The notes under the pieces are model-generated. The model saw nothing but the letters and a program-made list of their open reading frames with translations, was not told where the DNA came from and did no database searches. This document shows positions 1 through 6,512 of a stretch of DNA of 13,589 nucleotides, piece after piece (positions within the stretch are counted from its first letter, which is position 1; each line of letters opens with the position of its first letter). The stretch covers positions 1 through 13,589 of the forward strand of contig JAEZSJ010000292.1 in assembly GCA_023443985.1 (NCBI GenBank), in the 5' to 3' direction. This DNA comes from Verrucomicrobiota bacterium. Its GTDB lineage: Bacteria; Verrucomicrobiota; Verrucomicrobiia; Opitutales; Opitutaceae. A program made the position numbers and the translations under genes.

Positions 1-1
1 C

Positions 2-892
2 CGCTACGGCGACCACGACACCTACGCCGGCGAGCTGTTCTCCGGGCTCGGCGAGTACTCCTACGAGGGCGCGACCTGCTTCACGCAGGCGCGCGTGAGC
101 TATCGTGAGCTCAGCCAGGCGAGCACCGCCATCCGGAACCGCGACCAGGCGGTGCGCCACGACGAGTTGGCCGCCTCGCTCGACAGCGATTGGGTGCTCA
201 CCGGGAAGACGCGTTTCGGCGCCGGGCTGTTCTACAACCGCACGAACTATCCCGGCTCCGGCTACGCCGACTTGGAGAACTACGGCTTCCCGCTCGATCT
301 CTACTATGCCGCGACCCCGAAGGTGGACCTGAGCATCGGCTACCGCTACCGGATCTCGCGGGTCAAGGAGTTGCCCACGAGCCCGCTGCCGCTGGATTCC
401 ACCGACGAGTTCTTCAACATCGGCGCGCGCGGCGAGTTCACGCCGAAGCTGAAGGGCCAGATCCGCGTCGGCTACGGCCTGCGCTCCTTCGATCATGTCG
501 CCGCCGGCGAAGACGACTCCCTCGACCAGTTCAGCTTCGACGGCGTGGTGACCTACGTCTACTCGCCGAAGGCGTCGTTCGACCTCGAGGTCTCGAAGGA
601 CTTCCGCAACTCGGTGACCGGTATCTCGCAGAAGGTGTTCCGGGTCCGGACCGGCGGGAAGTTCGAGTTCACGCCCGAGTGGAGCGCCGTCGCCGGGCTG
701 AGCTACGAGGCGTCGCGTTATGCCACCGGCCGCGACGACGATTTCATCACCGGCGACGTGGGGGTCGTGTACATGGTGAACGAGAACCTCTCGTTCAACG
801 CGTCGTACCTCTATCGCACCAACTACTCGGCGTACCCGATCTACGATTTCAGCAACAATGTGCTGAGCGTCGGCGTGGGGCTCCGTTACTGA
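2..892 (+). CDS. Outer-membrane beta-barrel protein of polysaccharide export operon (5' end missing)
   Basis: The reading frame is open from the window edge (codon at position 2) to a TGA at 890-892, so the start codon and signal peptide lie outside; 296 residues are visible. The sequence is a succession of about 15 short amphipathic strands with aromatic girdle residues (for example FGAGLFYNRTNY, LSIGYRYRIS and FNASYLYRTNYS) separated by Asp/Gly-rich turns. It ends in LSVGVGLRY, a C-terminal aromatic beta-signal of the kind recognised by the BAM complex. This is the pattern of a putative beta-barrel porin (BBP2/EpsL-like). The next gene starts 1 bp downstream and encodes a Wza-type export protein, so I infer a role as the outer-membrane channel for an exopolysaccharide. 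The barrel fold is well supported. The exact family and substrate are not. A GTG at 95 could be mistaken for the start, but the frame and barrel pattern continue upstream of it. Confidence 0.8.
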   Translation, partial: RYGDHDTYAGELFSGLGEYSYEGATCFTQARVSYRELSQASTAIRNRDQAVRHDELAASLDSDWVLTGKTRFGAGLFYNRTNYPGSGYADLENYGFPLDLYYAATPKVDLSIGYRYRISRVKELPTSPLPLDSTDEFFNIGARGEFTPKLKGQIRVGYGLRSFDHVAAGEDDSLDQFSFDGVVTYVYSPKASFDLEVSKDFRNSVTGISQKVFRVRTGGKFEFTPEWSAVAGLSYEASRYATGRDDDFITGDVGVVYMVNENLSFNASYLYRTNYSAYPIYDFSNNVLSVGVGLRY

Positions 893-893
893 A

Positions 894-1538
894 GTGATCC
901 GCTCCGTGCCGGCCCGTGCCCTTGCTGGATCCGATCGGCTGACGATCCTGCGTGTGCTCGCACACGCAGTTCCGGCGTTCTTGTTGTTCGTGTCGCTCCT
1001 GTCGCCGGTGCTAGCGGCGGGCGCCTCCGACATCGCGAAGGACTACACCCTCGAACCGGGGGATGTCGTGAGCGTGAAGGTCTTCCAGGAGCCCGACCTG
1101 GACCGCGAGCTTCGCGTGTCGCAGGAGGGCGACCTCTACCTGCCGTTGATCGGCAAGGTCGAGGCCCAGGGCCGCACCATCGCCGCGGTCGAGCAGACGG
1201 TCCGTGAGGCCTACGACCGGGACTTTCTCGTCAATCCCCAGATCAACATCGTGGTGCTTAAATACCAGGTGCGCACGGTGAACGTCCTGGGCTCGGTCAA
1301 CCAGCCGCAGGCCGTGGAGTACCCGCCCGAGCAGCGACTCACCATTTTGGATGCGATCTCCCGCGCCGGCGGCTTCAGCCGGCTTGCGGACCGGCGGCGT
1401 GTGCGGCTCACGCGCACGTTGCCCGGCGGTCGCACGGAAAACACCACTGTCAACACCGACGAACTCATGTCCGGCGCGAAGGACCCGCTCATTCTGCAGA
1501 AGGACGACGTCATCTTTGTTCCCGAGCGCGTGCTATGA
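894..1538 (+). CDS. Polysaccharide export protein, Wza/OPX family (short form)
   Basis: This 214-residue periplasmic export protein starts at a GTG 1 bp after the stop of the barrel gene. The N-terminus has a hydrophobic stretch (about residues 27-40, FLLFVSLLSPVLAA), read as a signal peptide with cleavage near residues 42-44. Residues 50-125 form the Poly_export domain (DYTLEPGDVVSVKVFQEPDL, then LPLIGKVEAQGRT and VNPQINIVV). Residues 127-205 form one SLBB-type domain (VNVLGSVNQPQ, ILDAISRAGGF, then LQKDDVIFVPE). E. coli Wza is about 380 residues, is lipidated and crosses the outer membrane with a C-terminal helix. This protein has no cysteine at all and stops right after the SLBB domain, so it can be neither lipidated nor membrane-spanning in that way. 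It probably bridges the inner-membrane Wzc-type protein encoded next and the beta-barrel encoded before it. The family call is firm and the start codon is fairly sure. Confidence 0.9.
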   Translation: MIRSVPARALAGSDRLTILRVLAHAVPAFLLFVSLLSPVLAAGASDIAKDYTLEPGDVVSVKVFQEPDLDRELRVSQEGDLYLPLIGKVEAQGRTIAAVEQTVREAYDRDFLVNPQINIVVLKYQVRTVNVLGSVNQPQAVEYPPEQRLTILDAISRAGGFSRLADRRRVRLTRTLPGGRTENTTVNTDELMSGAKDPLILQKDDVIFVPERVL

Positions 1539-3799
1539 CCTCCGGAGCCCCCACAGAACCCGGCGCCGGCGGTCCGCCGTCCCCCCGTCGCAACTCCTCG
1601 CAACCGGCCCGCGCCGCGGGCGGTGGCGAGGGCCATTACGGCTACAACTACGGGCACGACGCCTACGGCTACGGCGAGCCCGAGAGCGCGCCGCAGCGGA
1701 ATTTCCGCGACTACCTGCTGATCCTGCGCGAGCGGATGTGGTACGTCATCGTGGTTTTCCTGGTGGTGCTGACCGCGACACTGGTCCTCACCTTCAGCCG
1801 CCCGAAGCTCTACACCGCGAGCGCCACGATCGAGATCCTGCGCCGCGACGCCAAGGTGTTGCAGGTCGAGGAGGTGCGCGACAGCGAGCTGCGCGGCCCC
1901 GAGGATCTCAATACGCAGGTCAAGCTGCTCGAGAGCATCGCGATCATCGAGAAGGTCGCCGAGCGCCTCGTCGGCGCCGATGCGAAGGCGTTCATGGCGC
2001 CGTACGACAAGGGCGGCAGCGGCGATCCGATCACCCCCCGCGAGATTCTCGGCAAGAACCGCAAGATCACCCCGATCCGGCAGACCCTCGTGCTGGTCGT
2101 CTCCTACACGCACGAAGACCCCGCCATGGCGGCCAAGGTCGCGAATCTGTTCGTCGACGAGTTCATGACCTACAACGCCAAGCAGCGCATGGACGAGTCG
2201 CTGAAGGCGGTGGAGGACCTCAAGAACCGCGCCGACACCCAGCGCAAGAAGGTGCAGGAGCTGGGCGAGAACCTCCAGCGCTACAAGGAGCGCAACAACA
2301 TGGTCTCGCTCGACCAGCGCAAGGACATCGTCACCGAGCGGCTCAAGGCGCTCAGCATGCTCCTCACCCAGGCCTCCGCCCGCATGAAGTCCGCGGAGGT
2401 GCGCTGGCAGCAGGTCCAGGAAGTGCAGAAGGCCGGCGGCTCGCTGGCCGACCTCACCTTCGTCGCCTCGATCCCCCTCATCCAGAGCCTCTCGCAGCAG
2501 GTCGCCGCCCAGAAGATCGCCGTGGCGCAGCTCCAGCAGCGTTATCGCGCGAAGCACCCGAAGATGCTCGAGGCGACCCACTCCATGGCCCAGACCGAGG
2601 CGGAACTGCAGCGTGCCCTCGAGACCGCGGCCAGCAACATCCGCAGCGAGTACGAGACCGAGCGCCGTTCCTATGAGAACACGCGCGTCGACCTCGTCGC
2701 CCAGGAGACCGAGGCGCTCAAGCTCGACAGCATGCTCGTCGAGTACAAGTCGGCGCAGAACGAGCTCGAGGTGAACGAGCAACTGCTCGCCAACATCATC
2801 GGCCGCATGCGCGAGACGACGATGAACGCCAGCATCGAGACGCAGAACGCCCGCCGCCTCGATCGCGCTCTCCAGCCGCTGCCGCGCGACTACTCGTCCC
2901 CCAACTACCTCCTCAACACCGCACTCGGTCTCTTCGGCGGCGCCGGCCTCGGGCTCGCGTTCGCCTTCTTCGTCGCGTTCATCGACGACCGGGTGAAGAG
3001 CGCCTTCGACATCGAGGCGGTCGTGGGACTTCCGCTCATCGCGATCGTGCCGCAGATCCGCCGGATGGAGGCGACCGAGAAGTCCCAGGTGGCGATCTCC
3101 AACGCCGACCCGCAGGCCGCGGAGGCGTTTCTCTCGCTCCACTCGAACCTCCGGCTCAAGGACGAGAGCAAGAACGCGAAGGTCATCATCGTCACCAGCA
3201 CCACGCCGAGCGAAGGCAAGTCGTTCGTCACCTCGAACCTCGCCCTGACTTTCGCCGCCCACGGGGAACGCACGATTCTGGTCGATTGCGATCTCCGGAA
3301 GCCGAATGTGCACCGGCAGTTTGGCGTCGAGAACCTCAAGGGTGTGATCGATTTCTGCACGTCCGCCGCGCCGCTGGACTCGCTGATCGTCAAGGACCAT
3401 CAGGCCAACTTCGACCTGCTGCCCTCCGGTGGCCGCGCGAAGAATCCGACCCAGATCCTCAACAGCCCCGAGTTCGAGCGTCTGTTCAGCGAGCTCCGCC
3501 AACGCTACGACCGCATCCTCATCGACACGCCGCCGTTGGCCGCCGTGAGCGATGCGATGGTGATCCTCCCGCTCGCCGACGGCTCGATCTTCACGATCAT
3601 GTTCAACCACGTGCGGCGGAAGGCGGCGCAGTTCTGCGCCCGTCGCCTGCTGGACGCGAATGTGCCGTGCTTCGGCGCCGTGCTCAACGCGCTGAACCTC
3701 TCCGTGAGCGGCTACTACTACGCGCAGTACTACGACAAGTCCTACAAGGACTACTTCGTGGTGGCCGACGACGGTTCGTCCACGGAGAAGCGCGGCTGA
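1535..3799 (+). CDS. Wzc-type polysaccharide co-polymerase / bacterial tyrosine autokinase
   Basis: This 754-residue inner-membrane protein controls exopolysaccharide chain length and export through cycles of tyrosine phosphorylation. Its ATG overlaps the export gene's stop by 4 bp (ATGA). Order: a Gly/Pro/Tyr-rich cytosolic tail (1-54), a Wzz domain with membrane helix 1 at about 69-87, a long periplasmic part with predicted coiled coils (about 215-430), a Pro-containing segment and membrane helix 2 (about 461-484), then a cytosolic BY-kinase domain. The kinase has Walker A (STTPSEGKS, 555-563), Walker A' (ILVDCDLRKP, 581-590) and Walker B (ILIDTPP, 661-667). The C-terminal tyrosine cluster has seven Tyr between residues 727 and 740. 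The EX2RX2R ring motif that normally precedes Walker A is altered to EAFLSLH (530-536). Co-polymerase and kinase are fused, as in proteobacterial Wzc. No Wzb-type phosphatase gene is in the window. Confidence 0.93.
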   Translation: MTSGAPTEPGAGGPPSPRRNSSQPARAAGGGEGHYGYNYGHDAYGYGEPESAPQRNFRDYLLILRERMWYVIVVFLVVLTATLVLTFSRPKLYTASATIEILRRDAKVLQVEEVRDSELRGPEDLNTQVKLLESIAIIEKVAERLVGADAKAFMAPYDKGGSGDPITPREILGKNRKITPIRQTLVLVVSYTHEDPAMAAKVANLFVDEFMTYNAKQRMDESLKAVEDLKNRADTQRKKVQELGENLQRYKERNNMVSLDQRKDIVTERLKALSMLLTQASARMKSAEVRWQQVQEVQKAGGSLADLTFVASIPLIQSLSQQVAAQKIAVAQLQQRYRAKHPKMLEATHSMAQTEAELQRALETAASNIRSEYETERRSYENTRVDLVAQETEALKLDSMLVEYKSAQNELEVNEQLLANIIGRMRETTMNASIETQNARRLDRALQPLPRDYSSPNYLLNTALGLFGGAGLGLAFAFFVAFIDDRVKSAFDIEAVVGLPLIAIVPQIRRMEATEKSQVAISNADPQAAEAFLSLHSNLRLKDESKNAKVIIVTSTTPSEGKSFVTSNLALTFAAHGERTILVDCDLRKPNVHRQFGVENLKGVIDFCTSAAPLDSLIVKDHQANFDLLPSGGRAKNPTQILNSPEFERLFSELRQRYDRILIDTPPLAAVSDAMVILPLADGSIFTIMFNHVRRKAAQFCARRLLDANVPCFGAVLNALNLSVSGYYYAQYYDKSYKDYFVVADDGSSTEKRG

Positions 3800-3810
3800 G
3801 CGGAACATTG

Positions 3811-3839
3811 CCCGCCTCCGCCAACGTGGCGGCGGCGGG
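3811..3839. terminator. GC-rich hairpin between convergent genes, possible terminator
   Basis: A 12-bp stem (3811-3822 with 3828-3839) has one T-C mismatch and a 5-nt loop AACGT. It begins 11 nt after the autokinase stop codon and lies about 85 bp from the stop of the convergent minus-strand Sua5-type gene. No T-run follows on either strand, so it is not a textbook intrinsic terminator. Its placement between two converging genes suggests a transcription end or a 3'-end stabiliser. The rest of the gap (3840-3923) shows nothing recognisable. Confidence 0.5.
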
Positions 3840-3923
3840 AACCGACTGCGCCAGGAAACGCCCACCGGCGGAGCTGACTCGGGCCTTGCCGCTGCCGATC
3901 AGGACGAGCCGGGGCGCGTGTGC

Positions 3924-4922
3924 CTAGCGGACGTCCCGTTTGGCGGCGGCGCGGCGCAAGCGATCGTTCACCGCCACACCGGCGCCGCACTCCGGAGCCA
4001 GTTCGGCGTGCAGTTGGCGCAAGCCGGCACGGTCGAGGGTGTGGAGTTTGGCGAACAGCCGGCGCGCAGCCTCCTGTGGTCGCCCGTGCGGAGCGAGCAC
4101 CTCGACCGCCGCCTTGGTCGGCGGCAGGCCCTCCGCGGGTGCGGTGAAGAGCAGAAATCCCTCGTCGGCCCGCGCGCGGCGCAGCTGCGCCGCGGAGATG
4201 CGGACGTGGAGCTTGAGCGGCGTGTGCGGGCTGTAGTGGCGCGTGAGCAGGCCCGGCGCCCGGAGGCGCCCGGCGGCCACCGGCGCGTTGCGCACGGCGA
4301 CCGTGCGACCGAGCACGGCCGCAAGCTGCTCCGCGGTGATGCCGCCCACGCGCAACACCTCGGGGGTCTCGGGCCGGGTCATGTCGACGATCGTCGACTC
4401 CACGCCGACGCGGCAGGCGCCGCCGTCAAGGATGTGCGCGATCCGCTCGCCGAGCCCGGCCTGGACATGGGCGGCGGTCGTGGGGCTGATACAGCCGAAG
4501 GGGTTGGCGCTCGGTGCGGCGAGCGGTACGCGCGCGAGACGCAGGATCCGGCGCATCACAGGGTGCGCCGGGCAACGCACCGCGACGGTCGGCCCCCCGG
4601 AGGTGACGATCCGCGGCACCACGGGGCGGGCCGGCAGGATGATCGTCAGCGGCCCCGGCCAAAATGCCCGCATGAGCCGACGGGCCGCTGTATTCACCAC
4701 GCCGATCCGCTGGGCCGCGGCGGTCGAGGGCACGTGCACGATCAACGGATCGTTCAGCGGCCGTTGTTTGGCGCGGAAGATGGCGCGGCAGGCCGGCGCA
4801 TCCAGGGCGTTGGCGGCCAGGCCGTACACGGTCTCGGTCGGGACGGCGACAAGCCCGCCGCCGGCGAGCACTCGGGCCAGTTGGCGCAGGTTGCCGGGAG
4901 TCGGTTCGTGGATGGTCGCCAT
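3924..4922 (-). CDS. sua5: L-threonylcarbamoyladenylate synthase, Sua5 (TsaC2) type
   Basis: The enzyme makes threonylcarbamoyl-AMP from threonine, bicarbonate and ATP, the first step of N6-threonylcarbamoyl-adenosine (t6A) at position 37 of tRNAs reading ANN codons. The 332-residue protein has an N-terminal YrdC domain with PTETVYGLAANA (28-39), KQRPLNDPL (52-60), SANPFG (138-143) and GVESTIVD (173-180). The KxR/SxN set that binds nucleotide and substrate is present as K52, R54, S138 and N140. The linker LLTRHYSPHTPL (225-236) and a C-terminal Sua5 domain of about 95 residues follow, which separate it from short TsaC/YrdC proteins. The ATG at 4922 gives the expected N-terminus (AGGGLVAVPTETVYGL), although I see no Shine-Dalgarno sequence. 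It lies downstream of rpsR on the same strand, with a strong terminator between them. Confidence 0.93.
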   Translation of the reverse strand: MATIHEPTPGNLRQLARVLAGGGLVAVPTETVYGLAANALDAPACRAIFRAKQRPLNDPLIVHVPSTAAAQRIGVVNTAARRLMRAFWPGPLTIILPARPVVPRIVTSGGPTVAVRCPAHPVMRRILRLARVPLAAPSANPFGCISPTTAAHVQAGLGERIAHILDGGACRVGVESTIVDMTRPETPEVLRVGGITAEQLAAVLGRTVAVRNAPVAAGRLRAPGLLTRHYSPHTPLKLHVRISAAQLRRARADEGFLLFTAPAEGLPPTKAAVEVLAPHGRPQEAARRLFAKLHTLDRAGLRQLHAELAPECGAGVAVNDRLRRAAAKRDVR

Positions 4923-4940
4923 GGCGCTGCGTCCGGACCC

Positions 4941-4968
4941 AAAAAAAGCCGGAGTGTTGACTCCGGCT
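4941..4968 (-). terminator. Intrinsic terminator of rpsR
   Basis: On the minus strand a perfect 9-bp stem (AGCCGGAGT/ACTCCGGCT, arms 4960-4968 and 4947-4955) with a 4-nt loop runs directly into seven T residues (plus-strand A run 4941-4947). It starts about 24 nt after the rpsR stop codon. This is a textbook Rho-independent terminator. Its T-tract ends only 18 nt before the ATG of the Sua5-type gene. Confidence 0.92.
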
Positions 4969-4991
4969 GCAGATTGGGGCGGAGCGGAAGC

Positions 4992-5189
4992 TCAGGCCAT
5001 CAGGTGGATGTTGCGGGCGCGCTTGATGGTCTTGGTGACCTTGCGCTGCTGCTTCGCCGACATCCGGGTGTACTTGCGGGGAAGGAGCTTGCCCGTGTCG
5101 GTCGTGTAACGGCCGAAGGACTGGGTGCTGTGGAAAGGAATCTCGTCGGGGGAGAGACTGCGCGACTTGTTCTCGGGCGTGGTGGTCAT
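4992..5189 (-). CDS. rpsR: 30S ribosomal protein bS18
   Basis: The encoded 65-residue basic protein is bS18, which binds with bS6 on the platform of the small ribosomal subunit. The C-terminal two-thirds carries the family signature: FGRYTTDTGKLLPRKYT (25-41) matches the LKNYITESGKIVPSRIT region of E. coli S18, and QQRKVTKTIKRARNIHLM (47-64) matches its YQRQLARAIKRARYLSLL. The N-terminus (MTTTPENKSRSLSPDE) is short and has no cysteine, unlike S18 forms with the N-terminal CxxC-type zinc site. The ATG at 5189 was chosen because it gives the usual S18 length; the frame runs on upstream only through antisense tRNA sequence. No clear Shine-Dalgarno is visible. It appears to be a single-gene transcript closed by the terminator at 4941-4968, and bS6 is not next to it here. 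Confidence 0.93.
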   Translation of the reverse strand: MTTTPENKSRSLSPDEIPFHSTQSFGRYTTDTGKLLPRKYTRMSAKQQRKVTKTIKRARNIHLMA

Positions 5190-5324
5190 ACGAAAGTCGC
5201 CGAGGCTCGGTTGCTGCGGGGCCAAGTCAACCCCTTTTTCCGCGGGTGGCCGCGATGTGGGGGCTTCCGCCGAAAACTTCGCCACGGCGGCCCTTGTTGG
5301 GGAAAAGGCCTTGCACTCGATCCC

Positions 5325-5352
5325 GGTGCGGCTTTCATCCGCCGCACCTTTT
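5325..5352 (+). other. Perfect hairpin with T-run just upstream of tRNA-Ser
   Basis: GGTGCGGC (5325-5332) and GCCGCACC (5341-5348) form a perfect 8-bp stem around the loop TTTCATCC. TTTT (5349-5352) follows, and the mature tRNA starts at 5355. In form it is a small intrinsic terminator pointing toward the tRNA, but no plus-strand gene lies upstream. It may be part of the pre-tRNA leader, a cap on stray transcription, or a DNA-level site. Function unknown. Confidence 0.5.
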
Positions 5353-5354
5353 CC

Positions 5355-5446
5355 GGAGAGATGCCCGAGTGGCCGAAGGGGGCGGTTTGCTAAACCGTTA
5401 TACGTGTAACAGCGTATCGGGGGTTCGAATCCCCCTCTCTCCGCCA
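5355..5446 (+). tRNA. tRNA-Ser (anticodon GCU), CCA encoded
   Basis: A complete class II tRNA cloverleaf can be drawn. The acceptor stem is GGAGAGA (5355-5361) with TCTCTCC (5436-5442), discriminator G at 5443 and genomic CCA at 5444-5446. The anticodon stem GCGGT/ACCGT (5382-5386/5394-5398, with a closing G-U pair) encloses the loop TTGCTAA with anticodon GCT at 5389-5391. The long variable arm typical of serine tRNAs is present (ATACG 5400-5404 with CGTAT 5413-5417). The T arm is GGGGG-TTCGAAT-CCCCC (5419-5435). It reads AGC/AGU codons. U36 and A37 make it a predicted t6A substrate. It is divergent from rpsR. Confidence 0.97.
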
Positions 5447-5770
5447 GTTTCATCCACGGCGCGCTGGATTGTGCGGGAGATGGAGCCGGCCCCGGGCCCT
5501 TTTCGCGGGGGATGCGAACCGCCGAAGCTGAGCGCAGGCGGCGCGAACGCGCCCTCGGGGCCGACGGAGCCAAGCGAGGAGGGACTGCGCAAGACGCGCT
5601 GCAACGCAGTGGCCGGAGGCCCGTCAATCCCCTCGCTCCGTCCGTTTCTCGCGACGCCCGGATGCCCGGCCCCGCCGGATCTGCCCCGACCCACGGCCGG
5701 GTTCTCGCGCCGGTCTCGGCGGAGGAAGCGTGCCGCCGGAGCCGCTTCGGGCGGCCCGGTCGGGTGCGAC
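5447..5770. other. 324-bp stretch without genes, containing nested inverted repeat
   Basis: No convincing coding region is seen on either strand between the tRNA and the acidic-protein gene. Just after the tRNA, a short GC dyad followed by CTTTT (5488-5503) is a weak candidate for the tRNA's terminator. The middle holds a nested inverted repeat: outer arms GACGGAGC (5563-5570) with GCTCCGTC (5635-5642), continued by GAGG (5576-5579) with CCTC (5631-5634), and an inner pair ACTGCG (5584-5589) with CGCAGT (5605-5610). Near the right end, GCCGC-TTCGG-GCGGC (5741-5755) can form a small hairpin just beyond the stop of the minus-strand gene. Whether any part is transcribed cannot be told from one sequence. 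Confidence 0.55.
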
Positions 5771-6436
5771 TCAGAACGGTTCCTCGTCGTCGCGGGGGCG
5801 TTCCAATCCCTGGCGACACTCCCGCACGACGCGCAGGCAGATCTCGCGCAGGTCGAAGAGGCGGGGCAGGGCGAAGGTGTTCAGGCCGGGCGCGTCGGCG
5901 TTCTCCTCGGGCTGGGTCTCGGGCAGTAGCGCCATCGTGCGGTTGAGCAGGCCGAGCGCGCGTTTCAGTTGGGAGATGCCGAGCGCGTCGTCGCCCAAGT
6001 CGAGCGATTGCACGCCCAACACCACGGCCATCTCCGCCTGGTGCAGGGCGCGCAGCAGCGGAAACGCCTGCGCGGGATCCAGCGCGGCCCCGTGGCAGAC
6101 CGCCGCCTCGATGCGCACCGCGAGCGACGCGAACAGGGCCCGCGTGGCGACGTAGACCGGGTTGCGGTGCAGGGTGTAGGGCTCGAGGTCGTCATCCTCG
6201 AACTCGTCGTCGTCGTCGTCGCCGAGATCGCCGTCGAGGGTGGGCTCCCAGCCGAGTTGTCGCGCGACCTCGTCGAGCCGGTCCGAGTGGCTGGCCGCGG
6301 CATCGTAGGTGCGCTGGTACTCGGCGACGGCTTCGTCGCGCTGCCGCAGGTAACGCTCCCAGTCGAACTCGTTCCACACGAGATCACCATGTTCCTCTCC
6401 GTCGTCTGGACTGCCGTTGTTGCTGGAGTTGTTCAT
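5771..6436 (-). CDS. Hypothetical acidic protein, 221 aa
   Basis: I do not recognise a family. The 221-residue protein has no signal peptide or membrane segment and should be cytosolic. Residues 1-18 are Asn/Ser/Asp/Glu-rich. Residues 19-60 look helical (WNEFDWERYLRQRDEAVAEY). An acidic tract at about 68-83 contains a run of five Asp. Residues 90-215 look mostly alpha-helical, with regularly spaced Ala and Leu and modest Arg/Glu (VYVATRALFASLAVRIEAAV, then LRALHQAEMAVVLGVQSLDL), compatible with a helical-repeat or four-helix fold. Reasons to call it real: the composition is sensible, the ATG at 6436 opens onto an intergenic region, and plus-strand frames opposite it look like shadows. The acidic tract is written in DNA as a trinucleotide repeat (6204-6221). 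It is transcribed away from the acylphosphatase gene. Confidence 0.7.
   Translation of the reverse strand: MNNSSNNGSPDDGEEHGDLVWNEFDWERYLRQRDEAVAEYQRTYDAAASHSDRLDEVARQLGWEPTLDGDLGDDDDDEFEDDDLEPYTLHRNPVYVATRALFASLAVRIEAAVCHGAALDPAQAFPLLRALHQAEMAVVLGVQSLDLGDDALGISQLKRALGLLNRTMALLPETQPEENADAPGLNTFALPRLFDLREICLRVVRECRQGLERPRDDEEPF
6204..6221. repeat. (TCG)6 trinucleotide repeat inside the acidic-protein gene
   Basis: Six uninterrupted TCG units, read as GAC/Asp or related acidic codons on the minus strand, make up part of the acidic tract (residues about 72-78) of the hypothetical protein. Copy-number changes would keep the frame and only alter the length of the acid run. Confidence 0.85.
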
Positions 6437-6512
6437 GGCTGCCGGCCGCGAGGCCGAGGCGCAGTGTGAGTCGGGAGGGGGGCAAGGAAAGGGAAATATC
6501 CGGCCTTCGGCC

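Noticed and set aside
1211..3865. An 884-codon open frame on the minus strand opposite the autokinase gene
   Set aside because: It is an antisense shadow caused by high GC at third codon positions. Its product is Arg/His/Leu-rich without domains, while the plus strand encodes a clear Wzc protein.
3918..5109. Long plus-strand frames across the Sua5-type gene
   Set aside because: They are shadows: Arg/Gly/Ala-rich, no motifs, opposite a gene with all catalytic motifs.
5202..5230. Possible promoter for rpsR: TTGACT on the minus strand (plus 5225-5230)
   Set aside because: The -35 match is good, but at 16-18 nt spacing there is no -10-like hexamer, so it was not listed as a promoter.
5311..5338. 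Possible promoter for tRNA-Ser: TTGCAC (5311) and TTTCAT (5333)
   Set aside because: Both boxes are weak matches and the second lies in the loop of the perfect hairpin, so the resemblance may be chance.
5246..5694. Open frames antisense to the tRNA giving peptides such as GERGIRTPDTLL and AERGGFEPPI
   Set aside because: These are the well-known spurious translations of tRNA genes. The tRNA explains the sequence fully.
5355..5770. tRNA-Ser as an attachment site for an integrated element
   Set aside because: No integrase gene, no direct repeat of the tRNA 3' end and no foreign-looking genes are seen downstream in the window.
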